Under the pieces are notes generated by a model that had not been told where the DNA came from, did not search any database, and saw only the letters and a list, made by a program, of their open reading frames with translations. Source: Asticcacaulis excentricus (GTDB lineage Bacteria; Pseudomonadota; Alphaproteobacteria; Caulobacterales; Caulobacteraceae). From it: 64,000 bases of DNA. The stretch spans positions 227,368 through 291,367 of the forward strand of contig NZ_AP018829.1 of the NCBI RefSeq assembly GCF_003966695.1, given 5' to 3'. The translations under genes and the position numbers were made by a program. Positions 51,321-60,689 of this stretch are shown here, piece after piece (positions within the stretch are counted from its first letter, which is position 1; the number at the start of each line of letters is the position of its first letter).

Positions 51321-52853
51321 TCAAGGGTTGGGGGCTTGGGGGGCGCTGCCGGTGGCCATCAGCGCCATCAGGGTTTCTTCATCGGCGTCGGCGGCTTCCA
51401 GCGTGCCAGTGATACGGCCTTCGCGGAAGACGATGATGCGGTCGCTGACGGCCATCACTTCGGGTAGTTCGGAGGAGATGACGATGACCGCCATGCCGTC
51501 TGCCGCCATGTCGAACAGGACCTGATGCACGTCGGCCTTGGCACCGACATCAATGCCGCGCGTCGGCTCATCGACGATCAGCACCTTGGGCGACAGGGCC
51601 ATGCAGCGCGCCAGAAGCACCTTTTGCTGATTGCCGCCGGACAGGGTGCCGATGGCGGCTTCGGGGCTGCTCATACGGATGCGCAGCTTCTGCCGGAAGG
51701 TTTCAACAAGGCGGCGTTCGGCCCCTTCATCGACGAAGCCACCGGGACGCGACAGGGCCTTCAGGCCCGACAGCGACAGGTTATGGCGGATGGAGTGATC
51801 GAGGAAACAGCCCTGCTGTTTTCGGTCTTCGGGGACCAGCGCGATCCCGGCGCTCAGCGCCTGCGCCGGTGACTGAATGTCGAGGGCGCGGCCACACAGA
51901 TGGATGCGGCCACTATCCTTGCGGTCGGCCCCGTAAAGCACGCGCGCCAGATCGGTGCGGCCCGCGCCGACCAGCCCGGCCAGACCGACGATTTCCCCGG
52001 CGTGCACCTCAAAAGAGATATTGTCGAGCGAGGTGCCGCGCGCCTCGTGCGCGCCGCGTCGGCGGCTGACCCCGTCTATGCGTAGCACCGGCGTCGGTGC
52101 GACCTGCCGCGGCGGGCGCTTGAGAAAGGCGACATCGCGCCCGATCATCAGGCGCACCATGTCGTCGATACTGACGTCCGAAACCTGTCCGCTGGCCACA
52201 AAGCGCCCGTCACGCAACACCGTGTAGGCGTCGCAAATGGCCTTCACCTCCTTCAGGCGGTGGGTGACATAGATGACCGCGATGCCGCGCGCCTTCAGCG
52301 TGCCGACAATGCGGTGAAGGATGTCCACCTCACGCGGGCTAAGCGCCGCTGTGGGTTCGTCCATGATGATCAGCTTCGCCTGAAGCGTCATGGCTCTGGC
52401 GATTTCGACCATCTGCTGATCGGCGACATTGAGGCGGCTGACCTCCAGATCGGGATCGAGGCTGAGGCCCAGATCGTCCAGTATGCGCCGGGCATCCGCG
52501 CGCATCTGCCGATGATCAATCAGGCCGAACCGCAGGGGCTCGCGCCCCAGGTAGAGGTTTTCGGCGACGCTCAGAAAGGGCTGAAGGTTGAACTCCTGAT
52601 AGATGGTAACAATGCCCGCCTTCTGCCTCTGGCTGGGCGTATCGTCGGGACGCAGGGGCTTAGCGTCAAAGGTGAGCTGCCCGCCGTCGCTACCTTGAGC
52701 CCCGGCGAGGATTTTCAGGAGCGTCGATTTGCCCGCGCCGTTTTCGCCCAGCAGGGCGTGAACCTCGCCCGGTTCGACGCGCAGGCTCGCCCCGCCCAGC
52801 GCCACGACACCGGGGAAACGCTTGGTGATGTCTTGAGCCTCAAGCAGGGCCAT
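51321..52853 (-). CDS. iatA: Inositol-type ABC transporter ATPase with two ABC domains
   Basis: A 510-residue cytoplasmic ATPase of the RbsA/MglA type. The first domain has Walker A GENGAGKSTLLKIL (about 36-49), signature-like LNVADQQMVEIARAMT and Walker B LIIMDEPTAALSPREV. The second domain has a degenerate Walker A (GLVGAGRTDLARVLYG) and an intact LSGGNQQKVLLARCMA plus VLIVDEPTRGIDVGAK. The degenerate second nucleotide site is normal for this family. It is co-transcribed with the binding protein and the permease. Confidence 0.92.
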   Translation of the reverse strand: MALLEAQDITKRFPGVVALGGASLRVEPGEVHALLGENGAGKSTLLKILAGAQGSDGGQLTFDAKPLRPDDTPSQRQKAGIVTIYQEFNLQPFLSVAENLYLGREPLRFGLIDHRQMRADARRILDDLGLSLDPDLEVSRLNVADQQMVEIARAMTLQAKLIIMDEPTAALSPREVDILHRIVGTLKARGIAVIYVTHRLKEVKAICDAYTVLRDGRFVASGQVSDVSIDDMVRLMIGRDVAFLKRPPRQVAPTPVLRIDGVSRRRGAHEARGTSLDNISFEVHAGEIVGLAGLVGAGRTDLARVLYGADRKDSGRIHLCGRALDIQSPAQALSAGIALVPEDRKQQGCFLDHSIRHNLSLSGLKALSRPGGFVDEGAERRLVETFRQKLRIRMSSPEAAIGTLSGGNQQKVLLARCMALSPKVLIVDEPTRGIDVGAKADVHQVLFDMAADGMAVIVISSELPEVMAVSDRIIVFREGRITGTLEAADADEETLMALMATGSAPQAPNP

Positions 52854-52860
52854 GACCGGC

Positions 52861-53829
52861 CTATTTCACTTCGCCGATACGTGACGCCTGAGCGAGCGTG
52901 TCGCGGGTGATCAGCACCGGCGTCAGGCTTTTAGAGACGATGGGGGTCTTGTCTTTCAGATTGGCCACCACGGCGCGCAGGGCCGAGCGGATCTGCTCGC
53001 CCGGATTCTGTTCGACGCTGGCGGCCATTTCGCCGTCGCGGATGCGTTTCAACGCTTCGGGGATGGCATCGAAGCCCAGGACGGCGATCTGCTGCGTCGT
53101 AAAGCCTGCGCCGCGAATGGCCTCCAGCGCGCCCATGGCCATGTCGTCATTGAGGCACAGGATGACGTCCGGGTGCGCGCCGCCCATCGAGGTAAGCACG
53201 TTTTGGGTGACGCTTAAGGCCTGATCGCGCTTGGAATTGCCGGTCTGTTCGGCGACGATCTGATAGGCGGCACCGCCCGCCGCCAGCCCCTCATGCACGC
53301 CCTTGACGCGCTCAATCGAAGAGGTGCTGCCCGGATCATTGGTGATGACCACCACCTTGGCCCCCTTGGGATAGGTCTTGACCACCCAGTCGGCCATGGC
53401 GCGCCCGCCTTCGACATTGTTGGCCCCGAAATGCGGCACCGGGTGCTTGCCGCCACCGATCTGACGATCGACGGAGACAACGACGGTCTTTTCGTCGATC
53501 AGGGCGTCGGTGGCCGAGGCCAGCGCCTTGGAGTCGGTCGGCGCGATAATCACCGCCGAAATGCCCTGAACGCGCGCGGCCTCCAGATCGGAGACCTGCT
53601 TTGAGGAATTGTTCTGACCGTCCAGCACCTGAACCTTGACGCCCAGCTTGTTGGCCTCGTCCTCCAGATCGCGGCGCATGGCGACGAAGAAGGGCTGCGA
53701 CAGGTCGCTGAAACTGACGACAATGCCGTCGGTGGCGGAGGCAGAACCGGATTTCTGACAGGCGGTCAGGCCCAGACCAAGGCCCATACCCAGACTGGCG
53801 GCCAGCAGGTGGCGGCGGTTAATCGACAT
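52861..53829 (-). CDS. ibpA: Inositol-type periplasmic binding lipoprotein
   Basis: A 322-residue periplasmic binding protein of the ribose type. It has an N-terminal leader with a lipobox (LGLTAC, Cys at about 24) after NRRHLLAASLGMGLGL. The binding fold shows SFSDLSQPFFVAMRRDLEDE, LDGQNNSSKQVSDLEA, VIIAPTDSKALASATDALID, and DVILCLNDDMAMGALEAIRG. Ligand specificity for myo-inositol is inferred from homologous clusters in Caulobacter and from the iol neighbours. GGGAGGAACTC precedes the ATG. Confidence 0.88.
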   Translation of the reverse strand: MSINRRHLLAASLGMGLGLGLTACQKSGSASATDGIVVSFSDLSQPFFVAMRRDLEDEANKLGVKVQVLDGQNNSSKQVSDLEAARVQGISAVIIAPTDSKALASATDALIDEKTVVVSVDRQIGGGKHPVPHFGANNVEGGRAMADWVVKTYPKGAKVVVITNDPGSTSSIERVKGVHEGLAAGGAAYQIVAEQTGNSKRDQALSVTQNVLTSMGGAHPDVILCLNDDMAMGALEAIRGAGFTTQQIAVLGFDAIPEALKRIRDGEMAASVEQNPGEQIRSALRAVVANLKDKTPIVSKSLTPVLITRDTLAQASRIGEVK

Positions 53830-53958
53830 AAGAGTTCCTCCCGTGGAACCGTGCGCCTTGCGGCTGTGTCATTTGTTCGATCTCCGGGACGAAGGCGTTT
53901 GGCGGGGGCCCCGGATGGACGTGCCGATTGGTCGGCTTTTTTTGTTCGTTTAGTAAAT

Positions 53959-53972
53959 GGAATTTTTATTTC
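53959..53972 (-). promoter_or_regulatory. IolR operator upstream of ibpA
   Basis: GGAATTTTTATTTC lies 129 bp upstream of ibpA and only five bases after the iolA stop. It is one mismatch from GGAA-N6-TTCC and has TAAAAA (minus strand) as centre. No clear -35 accompanies it. Confidence 0.55.
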
Positions 53973-53976
53973 AACG

Positions 53977-55476
53977 TCAACGCATAGTCGGAATAATGAA
54001 GCTGGAATCGTGACTCTGGCCCGCGCGCGGCCATCGTTGGGTGACGGTCTTGGTGCGGGTGTAGAAGCGCACGCCGTCCATGCCGTACTGGTTGAGGTCG
54101 CCAAAGCCGGAGCGCTTCCAGCCGCCGAAGGAGTGATAGGCCACCGGCACCGGGATGGGCACATTGATGCCGACCATGCCGACCTCGACCTGTGAGGCAA
54201 ACTCGCGCGCCGCGTCGCCATTGCGCGTGAAGATGGCCACGCCATTACCGTAGGGGTGTTGCGACGGCAGGCGAATGGCCTCTTCCAGCGTTCTGGCCCG
54301 CACGATTTGCAGTACCGGGCCGAAGATTTCGTCCTGATAGGTCTGCATGGCGGGTGTGACGTGGTCGAACAGGCTGGGGGCCAGGAAGAAGCCGTCCTCA
54401 TGGCCCTGAAGCCGGAATCCGCGCCCGTCGAGCACCAGCTCGGCCCCCTCATCGACGCCCATCTGGATATAGTGTTCGATGCGCGCCTTGTGCGCCGCCG
54501 ACACGACCGGGCCATAGTGGGCCTCGGCATCGGTCGAGACACCGACGCGCAAGGCTTCGGCGGCGGCCAGCAGTTTGGGCCTAAGACGCTCGGCCGTCTC
54601 TTCGCCCACCGGCACCACCACGGGCAGGGCCATGCAGCGTTCACCGGCAGACCCATAGGCGGCGCCCATAATATCGGCCACGGCCTGATCGAGATCGGCA
54701 TCAGGCAGGACAATGCCGTGGTTCTTGGCCCCGCCCATGCACTGCATCCGCTTGCCATTCTGCGACCCGCGGCCATAGACATATTGCGCGATGTCGGACG
54801 AGCCGACGAAGCTCACGGCGCGGATGTCGGGGTGATCGAGTATGGCATCAACCACGACCTTGTCGCCATGTACGACATTGAGCACGCCTTCGGGCAGCCC
54901 CGCTTCCAGCAAAAGCTCCGCCAGCCGCACGGGCACGGAGGGGTCACGCTCGGACGGCTTGAGGATAAAGGCATTGCCGGTGGCCAGTGCCGGGGCGAAC
55001 ATCCACATGGGGATCATGGCCGGGAAGTTGAACGGCGTGATGCCAGCCACCACCCCCAGCGGCTGCCGCAGCGAAAAGACATCAATACCCGGCCCCGCCC
55101 CTTCGGTGTATTCACCCTTCAGCAAATGCGGGATGCCGCAAACGAACTCCACCACCTCCAGCCCGCGCTGAATATCGCCCTTGGCGTCCGAAATGACCTT
55201 GCCATGCTCAGACGCCAGAAGATGCGCCAGCGCGTCCATATCGCGTTCCAGCAGGCGCTTGAACTCAAACATCACCCGCGCGCGGCGCTGAGGATTGAGC
55301 GCGGCCCAGCCCGGCTGCGCGGCCTTGGCCACCGCCACGGCCTGCGCCAGCTCATCGGGCGTGCCCAGATCGACCTGCGCCTGCACCCGGCCGGTATTGG
55401 GATCGAAGACCTCACCCACCCGGCCCGACACCCCCGCTACCGCCCGTCCGCCGATAAAGTGTGAGATGTGTCGCAT
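53977..55476 (-). CDS. iolA: Malonate-semialdehyde / methylmalonate-semialdehyde dehydrogenase (acylating)
   Basis: A 499-residue CoA-acylating aldehyde dehydrogenase that turns malonate semialdehyde from inositol breakdown into acetyl-CoA. Family phrases are ISDAKGDIQRGLEVVEFVCG, LGVVAGITPFNFPAMIPMWM, CMGGAKNHGIVLPDADLDQA, and GSAGERCMALPVVVPVG with the catalytic Cys. The NHGIV stretch and the absence of a general-base Glu in the usual place mark the MMSDH class. It also fits valine catabolism, but the operator upstream and the cluster place it in inositol use. Confidence 0.93.
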   Translation of the reverse strand: MRHISHFIGGRAVAGVSGRVGEVFDPNTGRVQAQVDLGTPDELAQAVAVAKAAQPGWAALNPQRRARVMFEFKRLLERDMDALAHLLASEHGKVISDAKGDIQRGLEVVEFVCGIPHLLKGEYTEGAGPGIDVFSLRQPLGVVAGITPFNFPAMIPMWMFAPALATGNAFILKPSERDPSVPVRLAELLLEAGLPEGVLNVVHGDKVVVDAILDHPDIRAVSFVGSSDIAQYVYGRGSQNGKRMQCMGGAKNHGIVLPDADLDQAVADIMGAAYGSAGERCMALPVVVPVGEETAERLRPKLLAAAEALRVGVSTDAEAHYGPVVSAAHKARIEHYIQMGVDEGAELVLDGRGFRLQGHEDGFFLAPSLFDHVTPAMQTYQDEIFGPVLQIVRARTLEEAIRLPSQHPYGNGVAIFTRNGDAAREFASQVEVGMVGINVPIPVPVAYHSFGGWKRSGFGDLNQYGMDGVRFYTRTKTVTQRWPRAGQSHDSSFIIPTMR

Positions 55477-55511
55477 GGGTTTCGCCTGTTTCGGATGAGT
55501 TTTAATGTTTT

Positions 55512-55544
55512 GGAAAAATTATTTCATAATATAAAATTTTGCAA
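55512..55544 (-). promoter_or_regulatory. iolA promoter with IolR operator
   Basis: On the minus strand TTGCAA (55539-55544), 17 bp, then TAATTT (55516-55521). The operator GGAAAAATTATTTC (55512-55525) has the -10 as its centre. The geometry is the same as at iolC, base for base. Confidence 0.7.
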
Positions 55545-55582
55545 TGATCATTTTATTTAGACGGTACATCAGGCATAAAAAA

Positions 55583-55606
55583 ACCGCCCGGACAGGTCCG
55601 GGCGGT
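55583..55606 (-). terminator. Terminator of the cyo operon
   Basis: ACCGCCCGGA-CAGG-TCCGGGCGGT is a perfect 10-bp stem. On the minus strand it is followed by a run of seven T. It ends the cyoABCD transcript 28 bp after cyoD. Confidence 0.9.
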
Positions 55607-55633
55607 ACGGGGTCGTCTGTGGGGCGGCGGGGG

Positions 55634-56071
55634 TTAGCCCATGCCGCCGCCGCTCATCATACCGGGGGCCATATTGTGGTTGAGGTGCGTCATCACCCAC
55701 AAGGAGCCAACGATCAGGATGCCGACAATAATCGCCGTAAAGATAAAGGCGAGATTGTTCCACACCTGGCTCGACGAGCTGTTCATGTGCAGGAAGTAGC
55801 GCAAGTGCACCACAATCTGAATCACGCCGAGGATCAGGATGACCGGCACCAGAGTCGCGGTCGGCAGAAGCTTCAGCATGGTCAGGGCGAACGGAATGGC
55901 CGTCAGGATGACCGACAGGGTGAAGCCAATCAGATAATCCTTCACCGAGGCATGGCCGGCGCCATGATCGTGGCCTTGGCCATTGTTTAGCTTGTCCACC
56001 GCGTGGTGGTCGGCCAGTTCTGTGTGCGGGTCTTTGGCAGGGTGCAGGGTGGGCTTGTCAGGGATGTGCAT
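55634..56071 (-). CDS. cyoD: Cytochrome o ubiquinol oxidase subunit IV
   Basis: A 145-residue membrane protein with three helices (about 45-65, 72-92, 105-128). DYLIGFTLSVILTAIPFALT and VILILGVIQIVVHLRYFLHM are the family signatures. The first 40 residues (HPAKDPHTELADHHAVDKLN) are His-rich and longer than in E. coli. It helps assembly of the bo3 oxidase. It overlaps cyoC by one base. Confidence 0.92.
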   Translation of the reverse strand: MHIPDKPTLHPAKDPHTELADHHAVDKLNNGQGHDHGAGHASVKDYLIGFTLSVILTAIPFALTMLKLLPTATLVPVILILGVIQIVVHLRYFLHMNSSSSQVWNNLAFIFTAIIVGILIVGSLWVMTHLNHNMAPGMMSGGGMG

Positions 56072-56748
56072 CAGGCGGCTCCCATCAGATAGACGATGCT
56101 GAAAACGCCGATCCAGATGATATCGAGGAAGTGCCAGAACAGGCTTAGCTCCATCATGCGGATGCGGTTGGCGGGGGTGAGGCCGCGGCGGAAGAGGTGG
56201 ACGAACATAACGCCCATCCAGATCAGACCCGACGTGACGTGCAGGCCGTGCGTGCCGACCAGCGTAAAGAAGGCCGACAGGAAGGCCGACCGGTCAGGCC
56301 CGGCACCTTCGTGGATCAGGTGGTTGAACTCATAAAGTTCCATGCCCATGAAGCCGAGGCCCAGAAGCCCGGTCACGGCCAGCCAGCCCAGCACGCCGTT
56401 CAGCTTGTTGTTCTGCATCGAGATCATCGACAGACCAAAGGTCAGCGACGACAGCAGAAGCAGCGAGGTTTCGATGGCGACAAAGCCGAGATCGAACAGC
56501 TCACGGCCATTGGGGCCGCCGGCGGTTGCGTCCTTCAGCACCGCGAAGGTGGCAAACAGGGTCGCAAAGATCAGGCAGTCGCTCATCAGGTAGATCCAGA
56601 AGCCGAGCGTTACCTTGGCCTCTTCGTCGTGGTGATGATGGTCGTGCGTGTCGTGGACGTCGTTCGGATTGTGGTCGTAGGCGGACGCTAACTGGTCCTT
56701 GAAGGCGCCCACGGGGTTTTCCGCCGGGTGAACGGGGGTGCTGCTCAT
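56071..56748 (-). CDS. cyoC: Cytochrome o ubiquinol oxidase subunit III
   Basis: A 225-residue protein with five membrane helices. [60 protein letters not shown] and [20 protein letters not shown] are typical of CyoC. The N-terminus has a His-rich stretch ([12 protein letters not shown]), a possible metal-binding segment not needed for the family role. It starts two bases after the cyoB stop. Confidence 0.94.
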   Translation of the reverse strand: MSSTPVHPAENPVGAFKDQLASAYDHNPNDVHDTHDHHHHDEEAKVTLGFWIYLMSDCLIFATLFATFAVLKDATAGGPNGRELFDLGFVAIETSLLLLSSLTFGLSMISMQNNKLNGVLGWLAVTGLLGLGFMGMELYEFNHLIHEGAGPDRSAFLSAFFTLVGTHGLHVTSGLIWMGVMFVHLFRRGLTPANRIRMMELSLFWHFLDIIWIGVFSIVYLMGAA

Positions 56749-56750
56749 GG

Positions 56751-58781
56751 TTACGCCTCCGTCGTTGTGTTGAGCTTGGCGAAGCGCGCGTCTTCGATAG
56801 CCTTGATCTCATCAGGCTGAACGTAATAGTCGCGGTCTTCATTGAAGGAGTGAAGAATAGCCAGACCGATCATGCCGATCAGGGTCACGACAGCCAGCCA
56901 CCAGATGTGCCAGACGAGCGCGAAGCCGAACGGAATGCTGGCCAGACCGATCAGCAGGCCGGTGGCCGTGTTGCGCGGCATGTGGATCGGCTCATAGGAC
57001 TTGGGCTGGATATAGGCCTGACCCGTCTGCTTGGCGTCCCAGAAGGCATCGTGGTTGCCGATGGCCGGAGTGACGGCAAAATTATAGAAGGGCGGCGGCG
57101 AAGAGGTCGCCCACTCCAGCGTGCGGCCATCCCACGGGTCGCCGCTGTCGTCACGCAGTTCATCGCGCTTCCAGATCGAATAAACGATCTGCACGATCTG
57201 GGCGAGGATGCCGGCGAAGATGATCAGAGCACCGATGGCGGCGACGATCAGGTACTGATGCCAGATAGGGTTGTCCATGTGGCTCAGGCGGCGCGTCATA
57301 CCCATCAGGCCCAGCGCATAGAGCGGCATAAAGGCGACGTAGAAGCCGATCAGCCAGCACCAGAAGCTGACCTTGCCGATGCCCGAATGCAGTCGGAAGC
57401 CAAAGGCCTTCGGGAACCAGTAGTTGAGGCCCGCGATACAGCCGAACAGCACGCCGCCGATGATCACATTGTGGAAGTGGGCGATCAGGAAGACCGAGTT
57501 GTGCAGCACGAAGTCGGCACCCGGAATGGCCAGCATGACGCCGGTCGCCCCGCCGATGACGAAGGTGATGATGAAGCCCAGTGTCCACAGCATCGGCACT
57601 TCGAGGCGCACGCGGCCGCGGTACATGGTGAACAGCCAGTTGAACACCTTAACCCCGGTGGGGATCGAGATGATCATGGTGGTGATGCCAAAGAAGGCGT
57701 TGACGTTCGCCCCGGCGCCCATGGTGAAGAAGTGGTGCAGCCACACGATAAAGGACAGGATGGCGATACACATGGTCGCATAGACCATGGCGTCATAGCC
57801 AAACAGACGCTTGCGGCAGAAGGTGGCCACGATCTCCGAGAAGATACCGAAAGCGGGCAGGATGAGGATGTAGACTTCCGGGTGACCCCAGGCCCAGATC
57901 AGGTTGACGTACAGCATGGCGTTGCCACCGCCGTCATTGGTGAAGAAATGCATCCCCAGATAACGGTCGAGGCCCAGCAGCGCCAGAGTGACGGTCAGGA
58001 TGGGGAAGGCGGCGACGATCAGGATGTTGGCGGCCAGCGTTGTCCAGGTGAAGACCGGCATACGCATCAGGGTCATGCCCGGCGCGCGCATCTTGAAGAT
58101 GGTCGCAATCAGGTTCACCCCGGACAGCGTCGTACCTATCCCCGAAATCTGAATGGCCCAGAGATAATAATCAACCCCCACACCTGGCGAGAACTGTATC
58201 CCGGACAGGGGCGCATAGGCGAGCCAACCCGTGTGGGCGAATTCACCGATGACCAGCGAGACGTTGATCAGCACCGCACCCGCCGCTGTGAACCAGAAGC
58301 TCAAGCTATTCAGATAGGGGAAGGCCACGTCGCGCGCCCCGATCTGAAGCGGCATGATGACGTTCATCAGGCCGATGACGAAGGGCATGGCGACGAAGAA
58401 GATCATGATCACGCCGTGGGCGGTGAAGATCTGGTCAAAGTGGTCAGGCGGCAGGAAGCCTGCACCGCCCGCCGAGGCCAGGGCCTGCTGTGCGCGCATC
58501 ATCAGGGCGTCGGCAAAGCCACGCAGCAGCATGATGAGCGCAAGGATGATGTACATCACGCCGATCTTCTTGTGGTCGACGCTGGTCAGCCACTCTTTCC
58601 ACACATAGGGCCAGAGCTTGAAATAGGTGGTCAGGCCGAGCACGAGCACGGCGGCACCGACCATACCGGCACCGGCCCCCATGATGATGGGGTCGTGCCA
58701 CGGTACGGAGCTGATATCGAGTTTACCGAAGAGGAAGCGAAGAACGGGGTCTTCGTGGAGTTCGGCGACAGGGCTGGACAT
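56751..58781 (-). CDS. cyoB: Cytochrome o ubiquinol oxidase subunit I
   Basis: The 676-residue catalytic heme-copper subunit with about 15 membrane helices. The quinol-site phrase [18 protein letters not shown] and the low-spin heme ligand His in [17 protein letters not shown] are present. CuB and high-spin heme ligands are in [30 protein letters not shown] and [15 protein letters not shown]. The RGFAD motif is typical of quinol rather than cytochrome c oxidases. The complex reduces O2 and pumps protons in the inner membrane. Confidence 0.96.
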   Translation of the reverse strand: MSSPVAELHEDPVLRFLFGKLDISSVPWHDPIIMGAGAGMVGAAVLVLGLTTYFKLWPYVWKEWLTSVDHKKIGVMYIILALIMLLRGFADALMMRAQQALASAGGAGFLPPDHFDQIFTAHGVIMIFFVAMPFVIGLMNVIMPLQIGARDVAFPYLNSLSFWFTAAGAVLINVSLVIGEFAHTGWLAYAPLSGIQFSPGVGVDYYLWAIQISGIGTTLSGVNLIATIFKMRAPGMTLMRMPVFTWTTLAANILIVAAFPILTVTLALLGLDRYLGMHFFTNDGGGNAMLYVNLIWAWGHPEVYILILPAFGIFSEIVATFCRKRLFGYDAMVYATMCIAILSFIVWLHHFFTMGAGANVNAFFGITTMIISIPTGVKVFNWLFTMYRGRVRLEVPMLWTLGFIITFVIGGATGVMLAIPGADFVLHNSVFLIAHFHNVIIGGVLFGCIAGLNYWFPKAFGFRLHSGIGKVSFWCWLIGFYVAFMPLYALGLMGMTRRLSHMDNPIWHQYLIVAAIGALIIFAGILAQIVQIVYSIWKRDELRDDSGDPWDGRTLEWATSSPPPFYNFAVTPAIGNHDAFWDAKQTGQAYIQPKSYEPIHMPRNTATGLLIGLASIPFGFALVWHIWWLAVVTLIGMIGLAILHSFNEDRDYYVQPDEIKAIEDARFAKLNTTTEA

Positions 58782-58827
58782 GGGTGATAATCTTTTTACG
58801 GGTCAAACGGTGGGGGCGGCGCGGAAC

Positions 58828-59853
58828 TCAGCTTTCCGGAGTGGCGCGGTTCAGCGCCACCTTGTCGGCCGTCTTGTTTTTGGACGTCAGAATTTCGGGG
58901 GCGACGCAATCGACCGCGCCGGGCACCAGATTCTTCATCATCGCCATGTTGAAGGCGTCTTCCTTACACAGGCCACCGTCGGCGCAGCCATTGAGGATCT
59001 TGGTGAAGAGGGCGGGCTGAACCGCCGCATAATAGGCCGGGGCCTTCAGCGTGCTTTTCTGGTGCAAGGTCTTGTAGGCACCAGCATCAAGCGTCTGACC
59101 AGAGGCCTTGGCGCTGGCCACCCAGGCGTCGAAGCCGCTCTGGTCCACGGCCTTGGCCTTGAACTTCATCTCGGCAAAACCAAAGCCCGAATAGTTGGCC
59201 GAAATGCCGTCATAGACACCGGCATGGTCGGCGCGCAGCGACAGGTGGGTTTGCATGCCGCTCATGGCGTAGATCTGCGTGCCGAGCTGCGGGATGAAGA
59301 AGGAGTTCATAACGCTGGCCGAGGTGATCTCAAAATGCACCGGCACGCCCACTGGCATGGCCATTTCGTTAACCGTGGCGATACCGTACTGCGGATAGAT
59401 GAACAGCCATTTCCAGTCGAGCGCCACGACCTGCACCTCGATGGGGGTCACGCCTACCTTGTCGGCGGCGGCCTCGACCTTTTTGTGCGGGTCAAGCTCA
59501 TGCGTCGAAATCCACGTCACGGTGCCGAGCGCGATAATGATCAGCGTCGGGATGGCCCAGACCACGGCTTCGATGCGGTTGGAGTGCTCGAAGTTCGGAT
59601 CATAGGTCGCCTTGGTGTTGGAGGCGCGGTAACGCCACGCGAACCACAGCGTCATGACGATCACCGGCACGACCGGGATCAGCATGAGCAGGGTGGCGAG
59701 GATGATCAGGTCCTTTTGTGCCAGACCGACCGGACCCTTGGGGTCCATCAGCGCCCAGTCACAGCCGCTCAAGGACACAGCAGCGGTCACCATCAGGCCT
59801 GCGATGAGGCCCTTGCGGATCAGGTTCCTGCCTTCAAAAAAATTCAGATGCAC
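58828..59853 (-). CDS. cyoA: Cytochrome o ubiquinol oxidase subunit II
   Basis: A 341-residue lipoprotein subunit. The lipobox is LSGC with Cys31, followed by two membrane helices (about 48-70 and 92-112). The periplasmic cupredoxin fold shows VVALDWKWLFIYPQYGIATV, NEMAMPVGVPVHFEITSASV and MNSFFIPQLGTQIYAMSGMQ. It lacks the Cys ligands of the CuA centre, as expected for a quinol oxidase. The C-terminal about 60 residues include four Cys and are longer than in E. coli. First gene of the operon. Confidence 0.94.
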   Translation of the reverse strand: MHLNFFEGRNLIRKGLIAGLMVTAAVSLSGCDWALMDPKGPVGLAQKDLIILATLLMLIPVVPVIVMTLWFAWRYRASNTKATYDPNFEHSNRIEAVVWAIPTLIIIALGTVTWISTHELDPHKKVEAAADKVGVTPIEVQVVALDWKWLFIYPQYGIATVNEMAMPVGVPVHFEITSASVMNSFFIPQLGTQIYAMSGMQTHLSLRADHAGVYDGISANYSGFGFAEMKFKAKAVDQSGFDAWVASAKASGQTLDAGAYKTLHQKSTLKAPAYYAAVQPALFTKILNGCADGGLCKEDAFNMAMMKNLVPGAVDCVAPEILTSKNKTADKVALNRATPES

Positions 59854-60174
59854 GACGCGTTCACCGAAGTAAGTCCCGCACGCGGGAGGTTTTCAAATGT
59901 CAAAGCGTTCGCGTCCTAATGAAATTGCGGAGAAGCGCAAGGGACAAATTGTCTCAGGCGCATAGGTCGCAAATCATTAACCCTGCGGGTAATTTTGTTA
60001 TGTGAAATTCAGCACTTATGTAAAAAATGCGTGAGAAGGGCCGCGTCTGGGGATAAATAAATGACATATGTGTCAGATTGCCGCAGATTCCGCTTGCGCA
60101 AACCGTTGCGGCGCGTAACACTGAGACAAATTGACGCTGTCGTGAGTTTTGGCGTCAAGTCTGGAGGAACTGAT
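59854..60174. other. Divergent intergenic region between cyoA and the membrane-protein gene
   Basis: A 321-bp region expected to hold the cyo promoter (minus) and that of the small membrane protein (plus). The only motif I can point out is TGACATATGTGTCA (60062-60075), with TGACA/TGTCA arms. No FNR box or other known oxygen-responsive site is obvious. Confidence 0.4.
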
Positions 60175-60606
60175 ATGACGAATGCTCTGCACACCTACCG
60201 TTTCGGACCGGTCGTCAAGATTGCCCTGCTCAGCGCGGCCCTGCTTCAAATTGTCGCAGGCGTGTTACTGATGTCACAGGCCTATCTGGCGGGCGGCACC
60301 GTCCTGCAGCAGTTTTCGGGCGTGGTGCTGGGGATGATCCCGGTTTCGATCGCCCTGTTCCTGACGCCGGTCCTGTGGCGTTGCGAACTGCGCGTCTATG
60401 AAGACCGTCTGGAATATCAGGGCATCCTGCTCGACATCGCCATCCCGCGCGACCACATCGTCGCCGCCGTCGCTCCGCGTCGCGGTCTGGGCATGTTCGA
60501 CGTGTCGCTGGAACTGGTCAATGCGCCGTTCCGCCGCCTGCATCTGGCCATTATGGACCGTAATGAGGAGCGTCTGGCGCGCTGGCTCAACAACGTCCAT
60601 GCCTGA
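60175..60606 (+). CDS. Small membrane protein with PH-like C-terminal part
   Basis: A 143-residue protein from ATG 60175 (MTNALHTYRFGPVV), behind GGAGGAAC. Two hydrophobic helices (IALLSAALLQIVAGVLLMSQ and VVLGMIPVSIALFLTPVLW) are followed by a cytosolic beta-rich stretch, CELRVYEDRLEYQGILLDIA then IPRDHIVAAVAPRRGLGMFD. That stretch has the look of bacterial PH domains (a VYEDRLEYQG entry strand and an I-PRDHI strand). Function unknown. A strong terminator follows, so it is a single-gene unit between the cyo operon and the SURF1 gene. Confidence 0.7.
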   Translation: MTNALHTYRFGPVVKIALLSAALLQIVAGVLLMSQAYLAGGTVLQQFSGVVLGMIPVSIALFLTPVLWRCELRVYEDRLEYQGILLDIAIPRDHIVAAVAPRRGLGMFDVSLELVNAPFRRLHLAIMDRNEERLARWLNNVHA

Positions 60607-60643
60607 TCGCTGATCCGCAGGGTTGAAACGAGAAAAAGACAAG

Positions 60644-60672
60644 GCGCTCGTCCATCGGACGGGCGCTTTTGC
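60644..60672 (+). terminator. Terminator after the small membrane protein gene
   Basis: GCGCTCGTCC-ATC-GGACGGGCGC forms a 10-bp stem with one mismatch or wobble, followed by TTTTGC. It lies 37 bp after the stop. Confidence 0.8.
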
Positions 60673-60689
60673 TTTGGGCGTGAAGTCGG

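Noticed and set aside
56850..58787. A 645-codon plus-strand frame opposite cyoB
   Set aside because: Composition (His, Asp, Gly, Gln) is that of an antisense shadow; cyoB is complete on the minus strand.
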